Shown: piece by piece, positions 43,487 to 52,535 of the stretch | Numbering within the stretch: position 1 is the stretch's first letter | How the letters are laid out: every line of letters starts with the position of its first letter | NCBI RefSeq assembly: GCF_003952385.1 | Contig: NZ_CP034444.1 | Span: 3,472,001-3,536,000 of the forward strand | DNA: 64,000 nucleotides | DNA from: Mesorhizobium sp. M1D.F.Ca.ET.043.01.1.1 | GTDB lineage: Bacteria > Pseudomonadota > Alphaproteobacteria > Rhizobiales > Rhizobiaceae | Reading direction: 5' to 3' | Program-made: the position numbers and the translations under genes | Notes under the pieces: model-generated | The model's input: the letters and a program-made list of their open reading frames with translations, nothing else | Told to the model about the DNA's origin: nothing | Database searches by the model: none

Positions 43487-45049
43487 ATGACGATGATGAC
43501 CATGACAGAATCGGCGATGAAAGCGGCGCTCACGCCAAGCTATTGCCGCCGCATCGGCGCCGGCATCCTGCTGGTGGCGCTCGCGGATTTCCTTTTCTAC
43601 GGCCAGCCGGCCGGCATCACGGTCTTCCTGTTCGGCATCGTGCTTGCCGGCGCGGTCGTCGCCATGCATCCCGCCGCCCTGAGCGACGGCCGGGTCTGGC
43701 TCAGGCCTCTCGCGCTTTTCGCAGCGCTGCTGCCGCTCATCGAAAATGTCAGCCCGCTATCGGTGCTGGTCGCGATCGTTGCGCTGGCGGCGTTCGCGCT
43801 GTCGCACGCCGGGCGGCTGCGGACGGGCGTTGCCCGTATCGCCGGCCAGCTCTGCCTCTTCTCGATTGCGGCGCCATTCCGGTTCGTTCGCGACTTCTTC
43901 CGCTGGCGCAAGGTGGCGCGCCGGCTCGGGCGGCGGCGCATCCGCCTGGCAGCGATCGCCGTCTGGGCAATGCCGCTGACCCTCGGCGCCGTCTTCCTGG
44001 CGCTGTTCGGCGCCGCCAACCCGATCATCGAACACTGGCTGTCGCTGATCGACCTCTACGCGCTGCTCGAACGCATCGAGGTCGGGCGGCTTGTCTTCTG
44101 GCTGATCGTGCTGGCCGGCGTCTGGGCTTTCCTAAGGCCGCGCCTGCCGCGCTTCCTGCCGCGCTTGCTGTCGGGCATCAAGCGGGTCGCGCGCGCCGCG
44201 CCGGCGGCGCGGCCGGCGAGAACCGCGGCCGAGGACATCATCTTCGGCAAGCCGGCCATCCTGCGCGCGCTGATCGTCTTCAACGCCCTGTTCGCCGTGC
44301 AGACCGCTCTCGACGCCGCCTATCTCTGGGGCGGCGTGGCACTCCCGGACGGGCTGACCTATGCCGCCTATGCGCATCGCGGCGCCTATCCGCTGGTCGT
44401 CACCGCGCTGCTCGCCGCCGGCTTCGTGCTGGCGGCGCTCGGGCCCGGCAGCGAGACCTCGAGCGACCCGCTGATCCGTGGGCTGGTCTATCTCTGGGTG
44501 GCGCAGAACATCGCGCTGGTCGTCTCCTCGATCTTGAGGCTGGACCTCTATGTCGGCGTCTACGCGTTGACCTATCTGCGCATCGCCGCCTTCATCTGGA
44601 TGGGGCTGGTGGCGGCGGGGCTGGCGCTCATCGTCGCGCGCATCGGGCTCCAAAAATCCGGCGAATGGCTGCTCTCCGCCAATCTTCTGACGCTTTCGGC
44701 GACGCTTTATGCCTGCTCATACATCAACTTCGCCGCGCTGATCGCCAACTACAATGTCGACCATTCCTACGAGATGAACGGCCCCGGCGCCCACCTTGAC
44801 ATTCCCTATACCCGGTCGCTCGGCGCCGCCGCCCTGCCCGCCCTCGACCGTTTCTTCGACCATCAGAAAAAAGTCTTCCTCGCAGACAAGCGCGATCCGG
44901 CCGATGCGGTCACCGAAACCCGATATCGTGCCGAACGGACAAACTGGCGCGCCTGGAGCTTTCGCGACTGGCGGCTGTTGCACTATCTCGACAAAAGAGG
45001 TCCGCTCGTGGTTCCTCCAGGATACCAACCCGACATGCCGGATCTCTGA
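43487..45049 (+). CDS. DUF4173 multi-pass membrane protein
   Basis: A 520-residue protein with about twelve hydrophobic segments. The region YAAYAHRGAYPLVVTALLAA is the hallmark of DUF4173 (DUF4153-like) proteins, and the soluble C-terminal tail of about 110 residues ends LVVPPGYQPDMPDL. Function unknown. AGGAAGG lies 7 bases before this ATG, although the frame is open from 43265. It is directly followed by a response regulator (4-base gap) and a kinase, forming a likely three-gene operon, so it may be the membrane partner or target of that signalling system. Confidence 0.88.
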   Translation: MTMMTMTESAMKAALTPSYCRRIGAGILLVALADFLFYGQPAGITVFLFGIVLAGAVVAMHPAALSDGRVWLRPLALFAALLPLIENVSPLSVLVAIVALAAFALSHAGRLRTGVARIAGQLCLFSIAAPFRFVRDFFRWRKVARRLGRRRIRLAAIAVWAMPLTLGAVFLALFGAANPIIEHWLSLIDLYALLERIEVGRLVFWLIVLAGVWAFLRPRLPRFLPRLLSGIKRVARAAPAARPARTAAEDIIFGKPAILRALIVFNALFAVQTALDAAYLWGGVALPDGLTYAAYAHRGAYPLVVTALLAAGFVLAALGPGSETSSDPLIRGLVYLWVAQNIALVVSSILRLDLYVGVYALTYLRIAAFIWMGLVAAGLALIVARIGLQKSGEWLLSANLLTLSATLYACSYINFAALIANYNVDHSYEMNGPGAHLDIPYTRSLGAAALPALDRFFDHQKKVFLADKRDPADAVTETRYRAERTNWRAWSFRDWRLLHYLDKRGPLVVPPGYQPDMPDL

Positions 45050-45053
45050 TTCC

Positions 45054-45752
45054 ATGCCGCACACCATCCTCGTCGCCGACGACGACCCGCATATCCGCGA
45101 GATCATCTGCTTCGCGCTGGAAAAGGCCGGCATGAAGACGCAGGCCGTCGCCGACGGCGCCGCTGCCCTCGAGGCCGTCGGCCGGCGGGCGCCCGACCTC
45201 GTCGTGCTCGACATCGGCATGCCGGAGATGGACGGGCTGGAGGTCTGCCGGCGGCTCAGGCAGCGCTCCGACGTGCCGGTGCTGTTCCTGTCGGCGCGGG
45301 ACGAAGAGATCGACCGCATCCTCGGCCTCGAAATGGGCGGCGACGACTATGTGACGAAGCCGTTCAGCCCGCGCGAGCTGGTCGCCCGCGTCAACGTCAT
45401 CCTGCGGCGCGCGCGTCCTCAGGCGGCGGCGGAGGAAGAGGACGGCCGGCAGTTCGCGCATGGCAAGCTCGTGCTTGTTCCGGCAAGCCATGCCGCGAGC
45501 TTCGACGGCAAGCCGCTCACCTTCACGGCCATCGAGTTCGCCATCATAAAAGGGTTTCTCGCCCGCCCGCTTCATGTGCTCGGCCGCGACGTGGTGATGG
45601 CCAACGCCTATCAATCGAACATCCATGTCTCGGAACGCACCGTCGACAGCCATATCCGCAACATCCGCGCCAAGCTGGCGGCCGTCGGCTGCCTGGACGC
45701 GATCGCGACCGTGCATGGCGTCGGCTTCCGGCTCGGCCGATGCGGTGGTTGA
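45054..45752 (+). CDS. OmpR-family response regulator (CreB-like)
   Basis: A 232-residue two-domain regulator: acidic pair in ILVADDDPH, phosphoacceptor Asp53 in LVVLDIGMPEMDG, Lys102 in YVTKPFSPREL. The C-terminal winged helix (about 135-230) ends IATVHGVGFRLGRCGG. The frame is open from 44796 inside the preceding gene; the receiver starts at this ATG. Its last 13 bases overlap the start of the kinase gene, so the pair is coupled. Confidence 0.92.
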   Translation: MPHTILVADDDPHIREIICFALEKAGMKTQAVADGAAALEAVGRRAPDLVVLDIGMPEMDGLEVCRRLRQRSDVPVLFLSARDEEIDRILGLEMGGDDYVTKPFSPRELVARVNVILRRARPQAAAEEEDGRQFAHGKLVLVPASHAASFDGKPLTFTAIEFAIIKGFLARPLHVLGRDVVMANAYQSNIHVSERTVDSHIRNIRAKLAAVGCLDAIATVHGVGFRLGRCGG

Positions 45753-47311
45753 GCAAGGAAAGATGGCGGCCCAGGCTCGCCACCGTCGTGGTCGCCATCC
45801 TGATCGTGGTGATGGCGCTGCCGCTGGTCGGGCTATTCTTCTTCCGGCTCTATGAGAACCAGCTGATCCGCCAGACCGAAGGCGAGCTCATCGCGCAGGG
45901 CGCGGTCGTTGCCGCCATCTATGCCGATGCGGTGCGCGCGGCCGGCATTTCGCCTGAAAAGCTCGGCGCGCAAATTCCCCCGATGCATGACAGCGTCAAC
46001 TATCCTTACGAACCGATCGAGCCGCAGCTCGACCTTGCCTCCGACTATGTCATGCCGTCGCGCCCGGCGGGTCTTCCCGCGGCGGCCGATCCGGCTTTCG
46101 CGGCCATCGGGGCGCGGCTCGACGGTATTCTCGACGAGACGCAGAAGACGACGCTCGCCGGCTTCCGGCTGCTCGACCCGCATGGCGTGGTGATTGCCGG
46201 CGGCGGTGAGGTGGGCTTGTCGCTCGGCCAGGTCGCGGAGGTGCGGCAGGCGCTTGCGGGCTCCTATGCCAGCGAACTCCGCCTAAGGATCCCCGACCAG
46301 CCGGTGCCGCCGCTTTATTCGGTGAGCCGCGGCACCAAGGTGCGCGTCTTCGTCGCCCTGCCGGCCGAAGTGGGAGGCAGGGTCGCCGGCGTGGTCTATC
46401 TGTCGCGAACGCCTAACAACATCGTCAAGCATCTCTATGGCGAGCGCGGCAAGGTGACCTTGGCGGCGATCGCCATCCTCGGCGGCACGCTGCTGATCGC
46501 GCTGGTGTTCATCCGCACCGTCAGCCGGCCGATCTATGCGCTGATCGAGCGGACGAAACGCATCGCCGCCGGCGACCGCGAGGCGATCAAGCCGCTCGAC
46601 CATCACGGCACGCGCGAGATGGCGGCGCTGTCGGCCGCCTTCCTCGACATGGCCGCCAAATTGCAGGCGCGCTCCGACAGCATCCAGACCTTCGCTACCC
46701 ATGTCTCGCACGAGCTGAAATCGCCGCTGACGGCGATCCAGGGCGCGGCCGAGCTGCTCAGGGATTCCGGCGGGACGATGGACGAGGCCGAGCGGCGGCG
46801 TTTCTCCAACAACATCGTCACCGATGCCGGCCGGCTCAATCTCCTGGTGCGCCGGCTGCTCGAACTGGCGCGCGCCGAAAACCTGGCGCCGAGCGGCGAA
46901 AGCACGACGCTCAAGGCGGCGCTGGCGCTGTTGCCGGTTGACGCCAGGCTGGAGGCGCGCCTCGAGGCCGGCGGCGATATCGGCCTCGGCATTTCTGGCG
47001 AGAACCTCGCGATCGTGCTCGCCAATCTCATCGACAATTCGGCGCGGCACGGCGCCGGGAAGGTGACGGTCGGCGCCGAAAGAGCAGGCGAAAGAGCGGC
47101 TGTCCATGTCGGCGACGACGGCGACGGCATTTCGGCCAGCAACCGCGCAAAAGTGTTCGAGCCGTTCTTCACCACACGGCGCGAGGCCGGCGGCACCGGC
47201 ATGGGGCTCGGCATCGTGCTGGCCCTCCTGAAAGCGCATGATGGCACGATAACGCTGGTTGACTCCGAGCGCGGCACGCGCTTCGAGATCAATCTGCCTT
47301 TATCAAGTTGA
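45740..47311 (+). CDS. Sensor histidine kinase (CreC-like)
   Basis: A 523-residue membrane kinase: membrane segment 1 at about 14-36, a periplasmic domain of some 205 residues, segment 2 at about 240-260, HAMP (SRPIYALIERTKRIAAGDRE), phosphoacceptor His324 in FATHVSHELKSPLTAI, and an ATPase domain (NLIDNSARHG, VGDDGDGIS, GTGMGLGIVLAL). The overall plan resembles CreC-type kinases. The signal is unknown. It ends one base into repeat E2. Confidence 0.92.
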   Translation: MRWLSKERWRPRLATVVVAILIVVMALPLVGLFFFRLYENQLIRQTEGELIAQGAVVAAIYADAVRAAGISPEKLGAQIPPMHDSVNYPYEPIEPQLDLASDYVMPSRPAGLPAAADPAFAAIGARLDGILDETQKTTLAGFRLLDPHGVVIAGGGEVGLSLGQVAEVRQALAGSYASELRLRIPDQPVPPLYSVSRGTKVRVFVALPAEVGGRVAGVVYLSRTPNNIVKHLYGERGKVTLAAIAILGGTLLIALVFIRTVSRPIYALIERTKRIAAGDREAIKPLDHHGTREMAALSAAFLDMAAKLQARSDSIQTFATHVSHELKSPLTAIQGAAELLRDSGGTMDEAERRRFSNNIVTDAGRLNLLVRRLLELARAENLAPSGESTTLKAALALLPVDARLEARLEAGGDIGLGISGENLAIVLANLIDNSARHGAGKVTVGAERAGERAAVHVGDDGDGISASNRAKVFEPFFTTRREAGGTGMGLGIVLALLKAHDGTITLVDSERGTRFEINLPLSS

Positions 47312-47357
47312 GCATGATCTTATCCGAAAACCGGTACCCACTTTTCGGGATCATGCT
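47311..47357. repeat. Family E palindromic repeat, copy E2
   Basis: Inverted ends AGCATGATC (47311-47319) and GATCATGCT (47349-47357) enclose ATCCGAAAACCGG and ACTTTTCGG. It lies between the kinase and FAD oxidoreductase genes. E1 at 17969 shares the layout, with AGCATGTCT ends. Confidence 0.85.
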
Positions 47358-47380
47358 CTGGAGCCGGAGAGCCGAAAGAA

Positions 47381-48547
47381 GTGCGCTACGACATCGTCAT
47401 CATCGGCGGGGCCATCGTCGGGTCCTCGGTCGCCTATTATCTGCGCGAAGAGGGCTTTACCGGCTCCATCGCGCTGATCGAGCGCGATCCGCAATTCTCC
47501 CATGCGGCGACGACGCTGTCCTGCGCCTCGATACGCCAGCAGTTCTCGATCGGGGAGAACATCCGCCTGTCGCAGTTCACGCTGAAACTGTTCCGGCGGC
47601 TGAAGGAAACCTTCGGCGCCGATGCCGATATCGGTTTTCGCGAAGGCGGCTATCTGATCCTCGCCGGCGAGGCCGGGCTGCCGATCCTGAAGGCCAATCA
47701 CGAGGCGCAGATCGCCGAGGGCGCCGACATCGTGCTGGAGGACGCCGGGCAGCTGACGCGCCGCTTTCCATGGCTATCGACCGAAGGCATTTCGGCCGGC
47801 GCCTACGGCCGCAGCGGCGAAGGCTGGTTCGACGCCCATGCGCTGCTGATGCTGTTCCGCAAGGCGCTGCGCGAGAAGAATATCGACTTCATCGCCGCCT
47901 CGGTCACCGGCATCGCGCGCCAGGGCAATCGCGTCACCGCAGTGAGCCTCGACAATGGCGACACGCTTGAAGCCGGCATCGCCGTCAACGCCGCCGGCCC
48001 CAACGCCGGCAAGGTGGCGGCTTTGGCCGGGCTCGCGCTGCCGGTCGAGCCGCGCAAGCGCAACGTCTTCGTCTTCGAGGCGCGCGAGAAATACGCCGAC
48101 ATGCCGCTGCTGGTCGACCCCTCCGGCATCTATGTGCGGCCGGAAGGCTCGGTCTACATCACCGGCGGCGCTGAGCCGGAGGAAGGCGACCATGCGCCCG
48201 ATCCCACGGATTTCGAGGTGAATTGGCCGCTGTTCGAGGAGGTGATCTGGCCGACTTTAGCCACCCGCATACCGGCCTTCGAGGCGATCAAGCCGACGCG
48301 CGCCTGGGTCGGGCATTACGACTACAACACGCTCGACCAGAACGCGGTCATCGGCCCGCATCCGGAGGTCGAAAACTTCCTCTTCGCCAACGGCTTCTCC
48401 GGTCACGGCCTGCAGCAGGCGCCGGCGGTCGGCAAGGCGCTCGCCGAGCTCATCGTGCATGGCGGCTACCGGACGGTGGATTGCTCGGCCTTCGGGTATG
48501 CGCGCGTGGCGGAGGGAAGCGCGTTCCGGGAGCTGAATGTGATTTGA
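47381..48547 (+). CDS. FAD-dependent oxidoreductase (DAO family)
   Basis: A 388-residue flavoprotein starting at GTG with a GAAAGAA site. It has the FAD motif IVIIGGAIVGSSVAYYL at residues 5-21, the C-terminal YDYNTLDQNAVIGPHPEVEN segment and NGFSGHGLQQAPAVGKALAE, as in sarcosine, dimethylglycine or D-amino-acid oxidase-like enzymes. The substrate cannot be assigned. No partner iron-sulfur protein is nearby. It is followed by repeat A3. Confidence 0.92.
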   Translation: MRYDIVIIGGAIVGSSVAYYLREEGFTGSIALIERDPQFSHAATTLSCASIRQQFSIGENIRLSQFTLKLFRRLKETFGADADIGFREGGYLILAGEAGLPILKANHEAQIAEGADIVLEDAGQLTRRFPWLSTEGISAGAYGRSGEGWFDAHALLMLFRKALREKNIDFIAASVTGIARQGNRVTAVSLDNGDTLEAGIAVNAAGPNAGKVAALAGLALPVEPRKRNVFVFEAREKYADMPLLVDPSGIYVRPEGSVYITGGAEPEEGDHAPDPTDFEVNWPLFEEVIWPTLATRIPAFEAIKPTRAWVGHYDYNTLDQNAVIGPHPEVENFLFANGFSGHGLQQAPAVGKALAELIVHGGYRTVDCSAFGYARVAEGSAFRELNVI

Positions 48548-48555
48548 GGGCGCCT

Positions 48556-48704
48556 CCCCTTCCCCCCTTGTGGGGGAAGGTGGATCGGCGCGTAGCGCCG
48601 AGACGGATGAGGGGTGTTCCAGCGGAGTGAGACGTCAGTGTTCCCTGGAGCACCCCTCATCCGTCGCCTTCGGCGACACCTTCTCCCACAAGGGGAGAAG
48701 GGGA
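48556..48704. repeat. Family A palindromic repeat, copy A3 (inverted orientation)
   Basis: Outer hairpins are CCCTTCCCCCCTTGTGGGGG on the left and CTTCTCCC-ACAAG-GGGAGAAG on the right. The inner hairpins are in reverse order compared with A1 and A4: CGGCGC-GTA-GCGCCG first, then CGCC-TTCG-GGCG. The right arm is translated as the C-terminus of the SRPBCC gene at 48635. Confidence 0.9.
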
Positions 48705-49183
48705 GGTCCCACGCCAAAATACCCCTGCAGCCACCCGAGCACCTGCGCCCACCCCTCCGCATGCTCTGCGGCGGCGTCCGGGAAGCCGGCGAAACCGCCG
48801 TGGCAGATGGTGAGCCGCGTGCCGCAAACGGTCGGCTCCAGCAGATAGGCGACCGTCGTTTCGTGAGGGCCGAGCGACGGATGGTCCCGGTCATAGCGCC
48901 GGGTCTGCACGATGCGGCGCGGCATCTCGATCTCAAGGAACGTCCCGCCGGCGGGCAGGCGCCTGCCGTCGGCCGTTCGCGCCGTGACGCTCCAACGCCC
49001 GCCGACGCGAAGATCGGCGGTCCAGCCGGTCATCCGGTAGGTGTCGGCCGAGCCCCACCAGCGCTCGACGTCGCTGGTGACGAGCGCTGCGACGACCTGC
49101 TCCGGCAAGGCGAGAATTTCGGCCGAAGCCATGACCGTCTCGCTGTTCGCCATGGCTTGCGGCCAGTCATGCGGCAGCATCAT
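48635..49183 (-). CDS. SRPBCC (AHSA1-like) protein, C-terminus made of repeat A3
   Basis: A 182-residue protein with an AHSA1/START-like fold (EQVVAALVTSDVERWWGSAD, GGRWSVTARTADGRRLPAGG, TRLTICHGGFAGFPD). Residues 160-182 (reading PPLLPLWEKVSPKATDEGCS) are encoded by the inverted repeat A3, in which the stop codon lies, so the native C-terminus may have been replaced or extended. An AAGGAGG site five bases before the ATG fixes the start. The gene follows another SRPBCC gene and an ArsR gene in the same direction. Confidence 0.85.
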   Translation of the reverse strand: MMLPHDWPQAMANSETVMASAEILALPEQVVAALVTSDVERWWGSADTYRMTGWTADLRVGGRWSVTARTADGRRLPAGGTFLEIEMPRRIVQTRRYDRDHPSLGPHETTVAYLLEPTVCGTRLTICHGGFAGFPDAAAEHAEGWAQVLGWLQGYFGVGPPLLPLWEKVSPKATDEGCSREH

Positions 49184-49217
49184 TGCAACCTCCTTGGCGG
49201 CTGTCCGGCGTCGAAGC

Positions 49218-49667
49218 TCAACCCTTTGACGGCGGGCGCTCATAGCCCTTGCCGGTCTCGAGCAGGCTCTTCAGGCTCGACAGCACCAGCGGCCAGCCCT
49301 TGGCCACGTTTGCGATCAGCTTGTGCGGGCCGTCGGCCTCGTGGGTGACGGCAAGCTTCATCAGCTCGCCATCCTGCTCGATGGTGAAGGTGCAGCGCGT
49401 GTAGCCGTCCTCCTTCACCTCCGGCATCCATTCGTTGCGCCATTTGATGACGAGGCGCCTGGGCGGGTCGATCTCGAGGATCTCGCCCGAGTCGGCAACG
49501 CGGCCGTCGGGAAACATCAGTTTCCAGCTCGAGCCGACCTTCCAGTCGCTCTCCTGATAGGAGCAGAGGAAGAACTGGCGGTTGAATTCCGGGTCGGTCA
49601 GCGCTGTCCAAAGCTTTTCGGGCGTGGTGCGGATGTAGGTGACATAGACGAAGCTGTTGTTGCTCAC
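49218..49667 (-). CDS. SRPBCC (AHSA1-like) protein
   Basis: A 149-residue START-like protein: VYVTYIRTTPEKLWTALTDP, FNRQFFLCSYQESDWKVGSS and a C-terminal KLIANVAKGWPLVLSSLKSL segment. The Aha1-like fold binds hydrophobic ligands; the ligand is unknown. Its start overlaps the ArsR stop by 4 bases, the common ArsR-SRPBCC pair in alphaproteobacteria. Confidence 0.9.
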   Translation of the reverse strand: MSNNSFVYVTYIRTTPEKLWTALTDPEFNRQFFLCSYQESDWKVGSSWKLMFPDGRVADSGEILEIDPPRRLVIKWRNEWMPEVKEDGYTRCTFTIEQDGELMKLAVTHEADGPHKLIANVAKGWPLVLSSLKSLLETGKGYERPPSKG

Positions 49668-49984
49668 GGCTCTTCCCTTTCAAGTCGTTTCTTCAGGTCG
49701 CTCAATGCATCCAGCCGATGGCGCTCGAACTTGCCGATCCAGCGCTCGGCGATCTCGTTGATCGGAACGGGGTTGAGGTAATGCTCCTTCTCCCGGCCCC
49801 GGCGGACAGTGGTGACGAGGTTTGCTTCTTCCAGGATCGCCAGGTGCTTGGTCACCGCCTGGCGCGTCATCTCCATCCGTTCGCAGAGCGCGTTCAGCGT
49901 CTGCCCGTTCCGGGCATAGAGGCTGTCCAGCAATTGCCGGCGGGTCGGGTCGGCCAAAGCGCGAAAGACGGCATCCATGCTCAT
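49664..49984 (-). CDS. ArsR family transcriptional regulator
   Basis: A 106-residue winged-helix repressor: MDAVFRALADPTRRQLLDSL, LNALCERMEMTRQAVTKHLA, LEEANLVTTVRRGREKEHYL. It lacks the metal-binding Cys of arsenic sensors, as in the SdpR-like subgroup linked to AHSA1 genes. A second ATG at 49978 is possible. An 11-2-11 palindrome sits just upstream of the start. Confidence 0.9.
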   Translation of the reverse strand: MSMDAVFRALADPTRRQLLDSLYARNGQTLNALCERMEMTRQAVTKHLAILEEANLVTTVRRGREKEHYLNPVPINEIAERWIGKFERHRLDALSDLKKRLEREEP

Positions 49985-49991
49985 GACTCTA

Positions 49992-50015
49992 ATATGCAAC
50001 CAAATGGTTGCATAT
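49992..50015. promoter_or_regulatory. Perfect inverted repeat upstream of arsR, likely operator
   Basis: ATATGCAACCA-AA-TGGTTGCATAT, a perfect 11-bp inverted repeat with a 2-base spacer, ending 7 bases before the ArsR ATG. Its core AACCA-N2-TGGTT recurs upstream of the second ArsR gene at 62089, so both regulators may read the same half-site. Confidence 0.75.
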
Positions 50016-50060
50016 CAAGTGGCATGGCAGACCCGGGCAATCACTTGCCGGTGAATGGCG

Positions 50061-50486
50061 TCAGCGCTTGCGGGAGAACCAGAAGGCATCGGTCATGCGC
50101 TGCATGCCGATGCGCTCGTAGAAGCCGACGGCGTCGGGCATCGAGATCAGGCCGATGGCGACAGCTGGGCCGAGCTGCCGGCGGGCCTCGTCCATCAGGC
50201 CCCTGCCGACGCCCAGCCCCTGCGCCGAAGCCGACACGGCAAGCTCGGAGACATAGCAGACCCAGGAGAAGTCGGTGATGGCGCGGGCGACGCCGACGAG
50301 CGGCCTGCCTTCGACGTCGAGGCGCGCCGTCAGCACAAGATTGGCGCTGCCGAGCATCGACTTGAGGCGGGCTTCGTCATCGACCGGCCGCGTTTCGCCG
50401 AGCCCGGACTCCACCAGCAAGCGGCGGAAATCGGCAACATCGAGCGCGGGCTCGCTTGCGTAAAAAACCTTCGAAGTCGGTGTCAT
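50061..50486 (-). CDS. GNAT family N-acetyltransferase
   Basis: A 141-residue acetyltransferase with the acetyl-CoA motif [20 protein letters not shown] and the C-terminal [10 protein letters not shown] segment typical of the GNAT fold. The frame extends upstream to 50705, but the upstream part is antisense to leuD. The substrate is unknown. It is divergent from leuD. Confidence 0.88.
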   Translation of the reverse strand: MTPTSKVFYASEPALDVADFRRLLVESGLGETRPVDDEARLKSMLGSANLVLTARLDVEGRPLVGVARAITDFSWVCYVSELAVSASAQGLGVGRGLMDEARRQLGPAVAIGLISMPDAVGFYERIGMQRMTDAFWFSRKR

Positions 50487-50537
50487 GCCGCCAAGGTGCA
50501 CGAAAGACCCGCGTTTTGAAAGCAGGCGGTGCGATCT

Positions 50538-50553
50538 CAACTGCCAACAGTTG
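50538..50553. promoter_or_regulatory. Short inverted repeat upstream of leuD
   Basis: CAACTG-CCAA-CAGTTG, a 6-4-6 inverted repeat in the 145-base divergent region between the GNAT and leuD genes. It could be a regulator site or a small hairpin; there is no further evidence. Confidence 0.3.
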
Positions 50554-50631
50554 CCTTTCATTTGTCCGCTGCTTTGTGTAAAGCGTGCGCCAGCAAATCC
50601 CCCGCAGCGAGAAGAAGACGGGCAAGGAACC

Positions 50632-51237
50632 ATGGACAAATTCACCAAGCTCACCGGCGTCGCCGCGCCCATGCCGATCGTCAATGTCGACACCGACATG
50701 ATCATCCCGAAGGATTATCTGAAGACGATCAAGCGCACCGGGCTTGGCACCGGCCTGTTCGCCGAGATGCGCTACAAGGACGACGGCTCGGAGAATCCGG
50801 ATTTCGTGCTCAACAAGCCGGCCTACCGCAAGGCGCAGATCCTGGTCGCCGGCGACAATTTCGGCTGCGGCTCGAGCCGCGAGCATGCGCCCTGGGCGCT
50901 GCTCGATTTCGGCATCCGCTGCGTCATCTCGACCTCGTTCGCCGACATCTTCTACAACAACTGCTTCAAGAACGGCATCCTGCCGATCACGGTCAGCCCG
51001 GAAGACCTCGACAAGCTGATGGACGACGCCTCGCGCGGCTCGAACGCGACGATCTCGGTCGATCTCGAGGCCAAGGAGATCCGTGGTCCGGACGGCGGCG
51101 TGGTCAAGTTCGACCTCGACGACTTCAAGCGCCACTGCCTCTTGAACGGCCTCGACGACATAGGGCTGACCATGGAGAAGGCCGGCGCCATCGCGTCCTT
51201 CGAGAAGAAGAACGCCGAGCTGCGCCCCTGGGCCTAA
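50632..51237 (+). CDS. leuD: 3-isopropylmalate dehydratase small subunit
   Basis: A 201-residue protein of the aconitase swivel-domain family. It has [19 protein letters not shown] near the start and the substrate-binding motif [20 protein letters not shown]. With LeuC (not in the window) it isomerises 2- to 3-isopropylmalate in leucine synthesis. A GGCAAGGAA site precedes the ATG; the open frame before it is not used. leuB lies 2.2 kb downstream on the same strand. Confidence 0.95.
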   Translation: MDKFTKLTGVAAPMPIVNVDTDMIIPKDYLKTIKRTGLGTGLFAEMRYKDDGSENPDFVLNKPAYRKAQILVAGDNFGCGSSREHAPWALLDFGIRCVISTSFADIFYNNCFKNGILPITVSPEDLDKLMDDASRGSNATISVDLEAKEIRGPDGGVVKFDLDDFKRHCLLNGLDDIGLTMEKAGAIASFEKKNAELRPWA

Positions 51238-51303
51238 GACGGGTCTGAACTCATGGCCGGCCATCGCAGGCCGGGTTTGCGGCGGCTGAATGGAGGGACA
51301 GTC

Positions 51304-52221
51304 ATGACACGCTCGCTTCTGGCCTGCGCCTGCGCTTCAATGGCAATCCTTCTGGCTGTGGCTGGCGCAAGCGCGCAGACGCAAACGTCCGCTGCTTCCG
51401 ACCAGCCCGCCGCCGATCAAGGAGCGGCCGATCAAGGCACTCCCGCCGACGAGGATAGCCAAGCGCCAATCCCGTTCGAGGGCGGCCAGCTGACCATCAC
51501 GCAGCCGGAGCAGGACGGCGAGAAGGTGCTGGCCTATGACGGCAAGGAGCTCGCCAGCAATTACGACGTCTTCTTCGACAGGATCGTCAAGATCGGCGAC
51601 GTCAATGTCGCGCTGGTCGATGTCGGCGACGGCGGCAACCAATGCGGCCCGGCCAAGGTGATCGTCTGGAAACCGAAGGACGGCGAGATCCAGACCACCA
51701 CGGTCGAGCAGGACGAATGCGGCGCGCCGCCGGCCGCGGTTTCCGACGCCGCCATCTATTTCGTGCCCTATCTGCTGCCGGGCGAGACGCGGCCGGCGCT
51801 GCAGTGGTCGCCGACCACCGGGCTGACGACGTCCGGCGAGCTCACCTATGCGCCGGAACCCGGCACCGACTGGAAGGATGTCGATCCGTCGAAATACGAC
51901 AACATCATCGACGCCTTCCACAACGAGGCCGTCTCCAAGGCGGCCGAGGCGCTGCTCGGCAAGGCCATGCCCGACGTGGCGACCAGCCTGCTGGTCGGCG
52001 GCGGCACGGAAAAGACGGCTTCCGGCGCCTTCTATGCCAGCGGCTGCGTGCCGCATGATTGCGGCGGCAATGACGGCTTCATGGCGGTCGACCCGGTGAA
52101 GCACAAGCTCTATTTCGCCCGCCGCGGCGACAATCCCGAGCCGGACACCTGGCCGCCGGTGAAGGACTGGCCGGCGGATATCAAGAAAGCATATGACGAC
52201 GCGCAGGGGTCGGCGAATTAG
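51304..52221 (+). CDS. Secreted protein of unknown function
   Basis: A 305-residue exported protein. The signal peptide (LLACACASMAILLAVAGASA) is followed by an Ala/Asp/Gln-rich linker, which probably cleaves after ASA-Q. The rest has several Cys (NQCGPAKVIVWKP, EQDECGAPPAA, SGCVPHDCGGN) that may form disulfides, but I do not recognise a domain. GGAGGGA lies six bases before the ATG. It lies between leuD and a B repeat. Confidence 0.85.
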   Translation: MTRSLLACACASMAILLAVAGASAQTQTSAASDQPAADQGAADQGTPADEDSQAPIPFEGGQLTITQPEQDGEKVLAYDGKELASNYDVFFDRIVKIGDVNVALVDVGDGGNQCGPAKVIVWKPKDGEIQTTTVEQDECGAPPAAVSDAAIYFVPYLLPGETRPALQWSPTTGLTTSGELTYAPEPGTDWKDVDPSKYDNIIDAFHNEAVSKAAEALLGKAMPDVATSLLVGGGTEKTASGAFYASGCVPHDCGGNDGFMAVDPVKHKLYFARRGDNPEPDTWPPVKDWPADIKKAYDDAQGSAN

Positions 52222-52265
52222 GTTCTTGCCAGACGGCGCGTGAGCGCCTTCTGCTCCGCCGCGAT

Positions 52266-52438
52266 CCTTCGCGCCCCCCTCTGTCCTGCCGGACATCTCC
52301 CCCACTTGGGGGGAGATTGGCTGTTTCGGCGCCCCGCTTGTTTTGCAACGCTGGTGATTGGCGAAAACCGGCGTGACATCTGATCTCCCCCCAAGTGGGG
52401 GAGATGGCCGGCAGGCCAGAGGGGGGCGCTGGCCCGCC
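52266..52438. repeat. Family B palindromic repeat, copy B3
   Basis: The most symmetric B copy: GCGCCCCCCTCTGTCCTGCC on the left and GGCAGGCCAGAGGGGGGCGC on the right, with inner ATCTCCCCCACTTGGGGGGA and ATCTCCCCCCAAGTGGGGGA hairpins. A CACGCCGG-type segment also appears in the complement. It lies between the secreted protein and RidA genes. Confidence 0.9.
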
Positions 52439-52535
52439 AGCATCAATTGTCTTGCACCGCAAACGTGCATCCCTTGGCCTATGGCCAGACGCCACCTTCC
52501 CCCTCAGGATAACCGCAACAACTGCGAGGCTTCTC

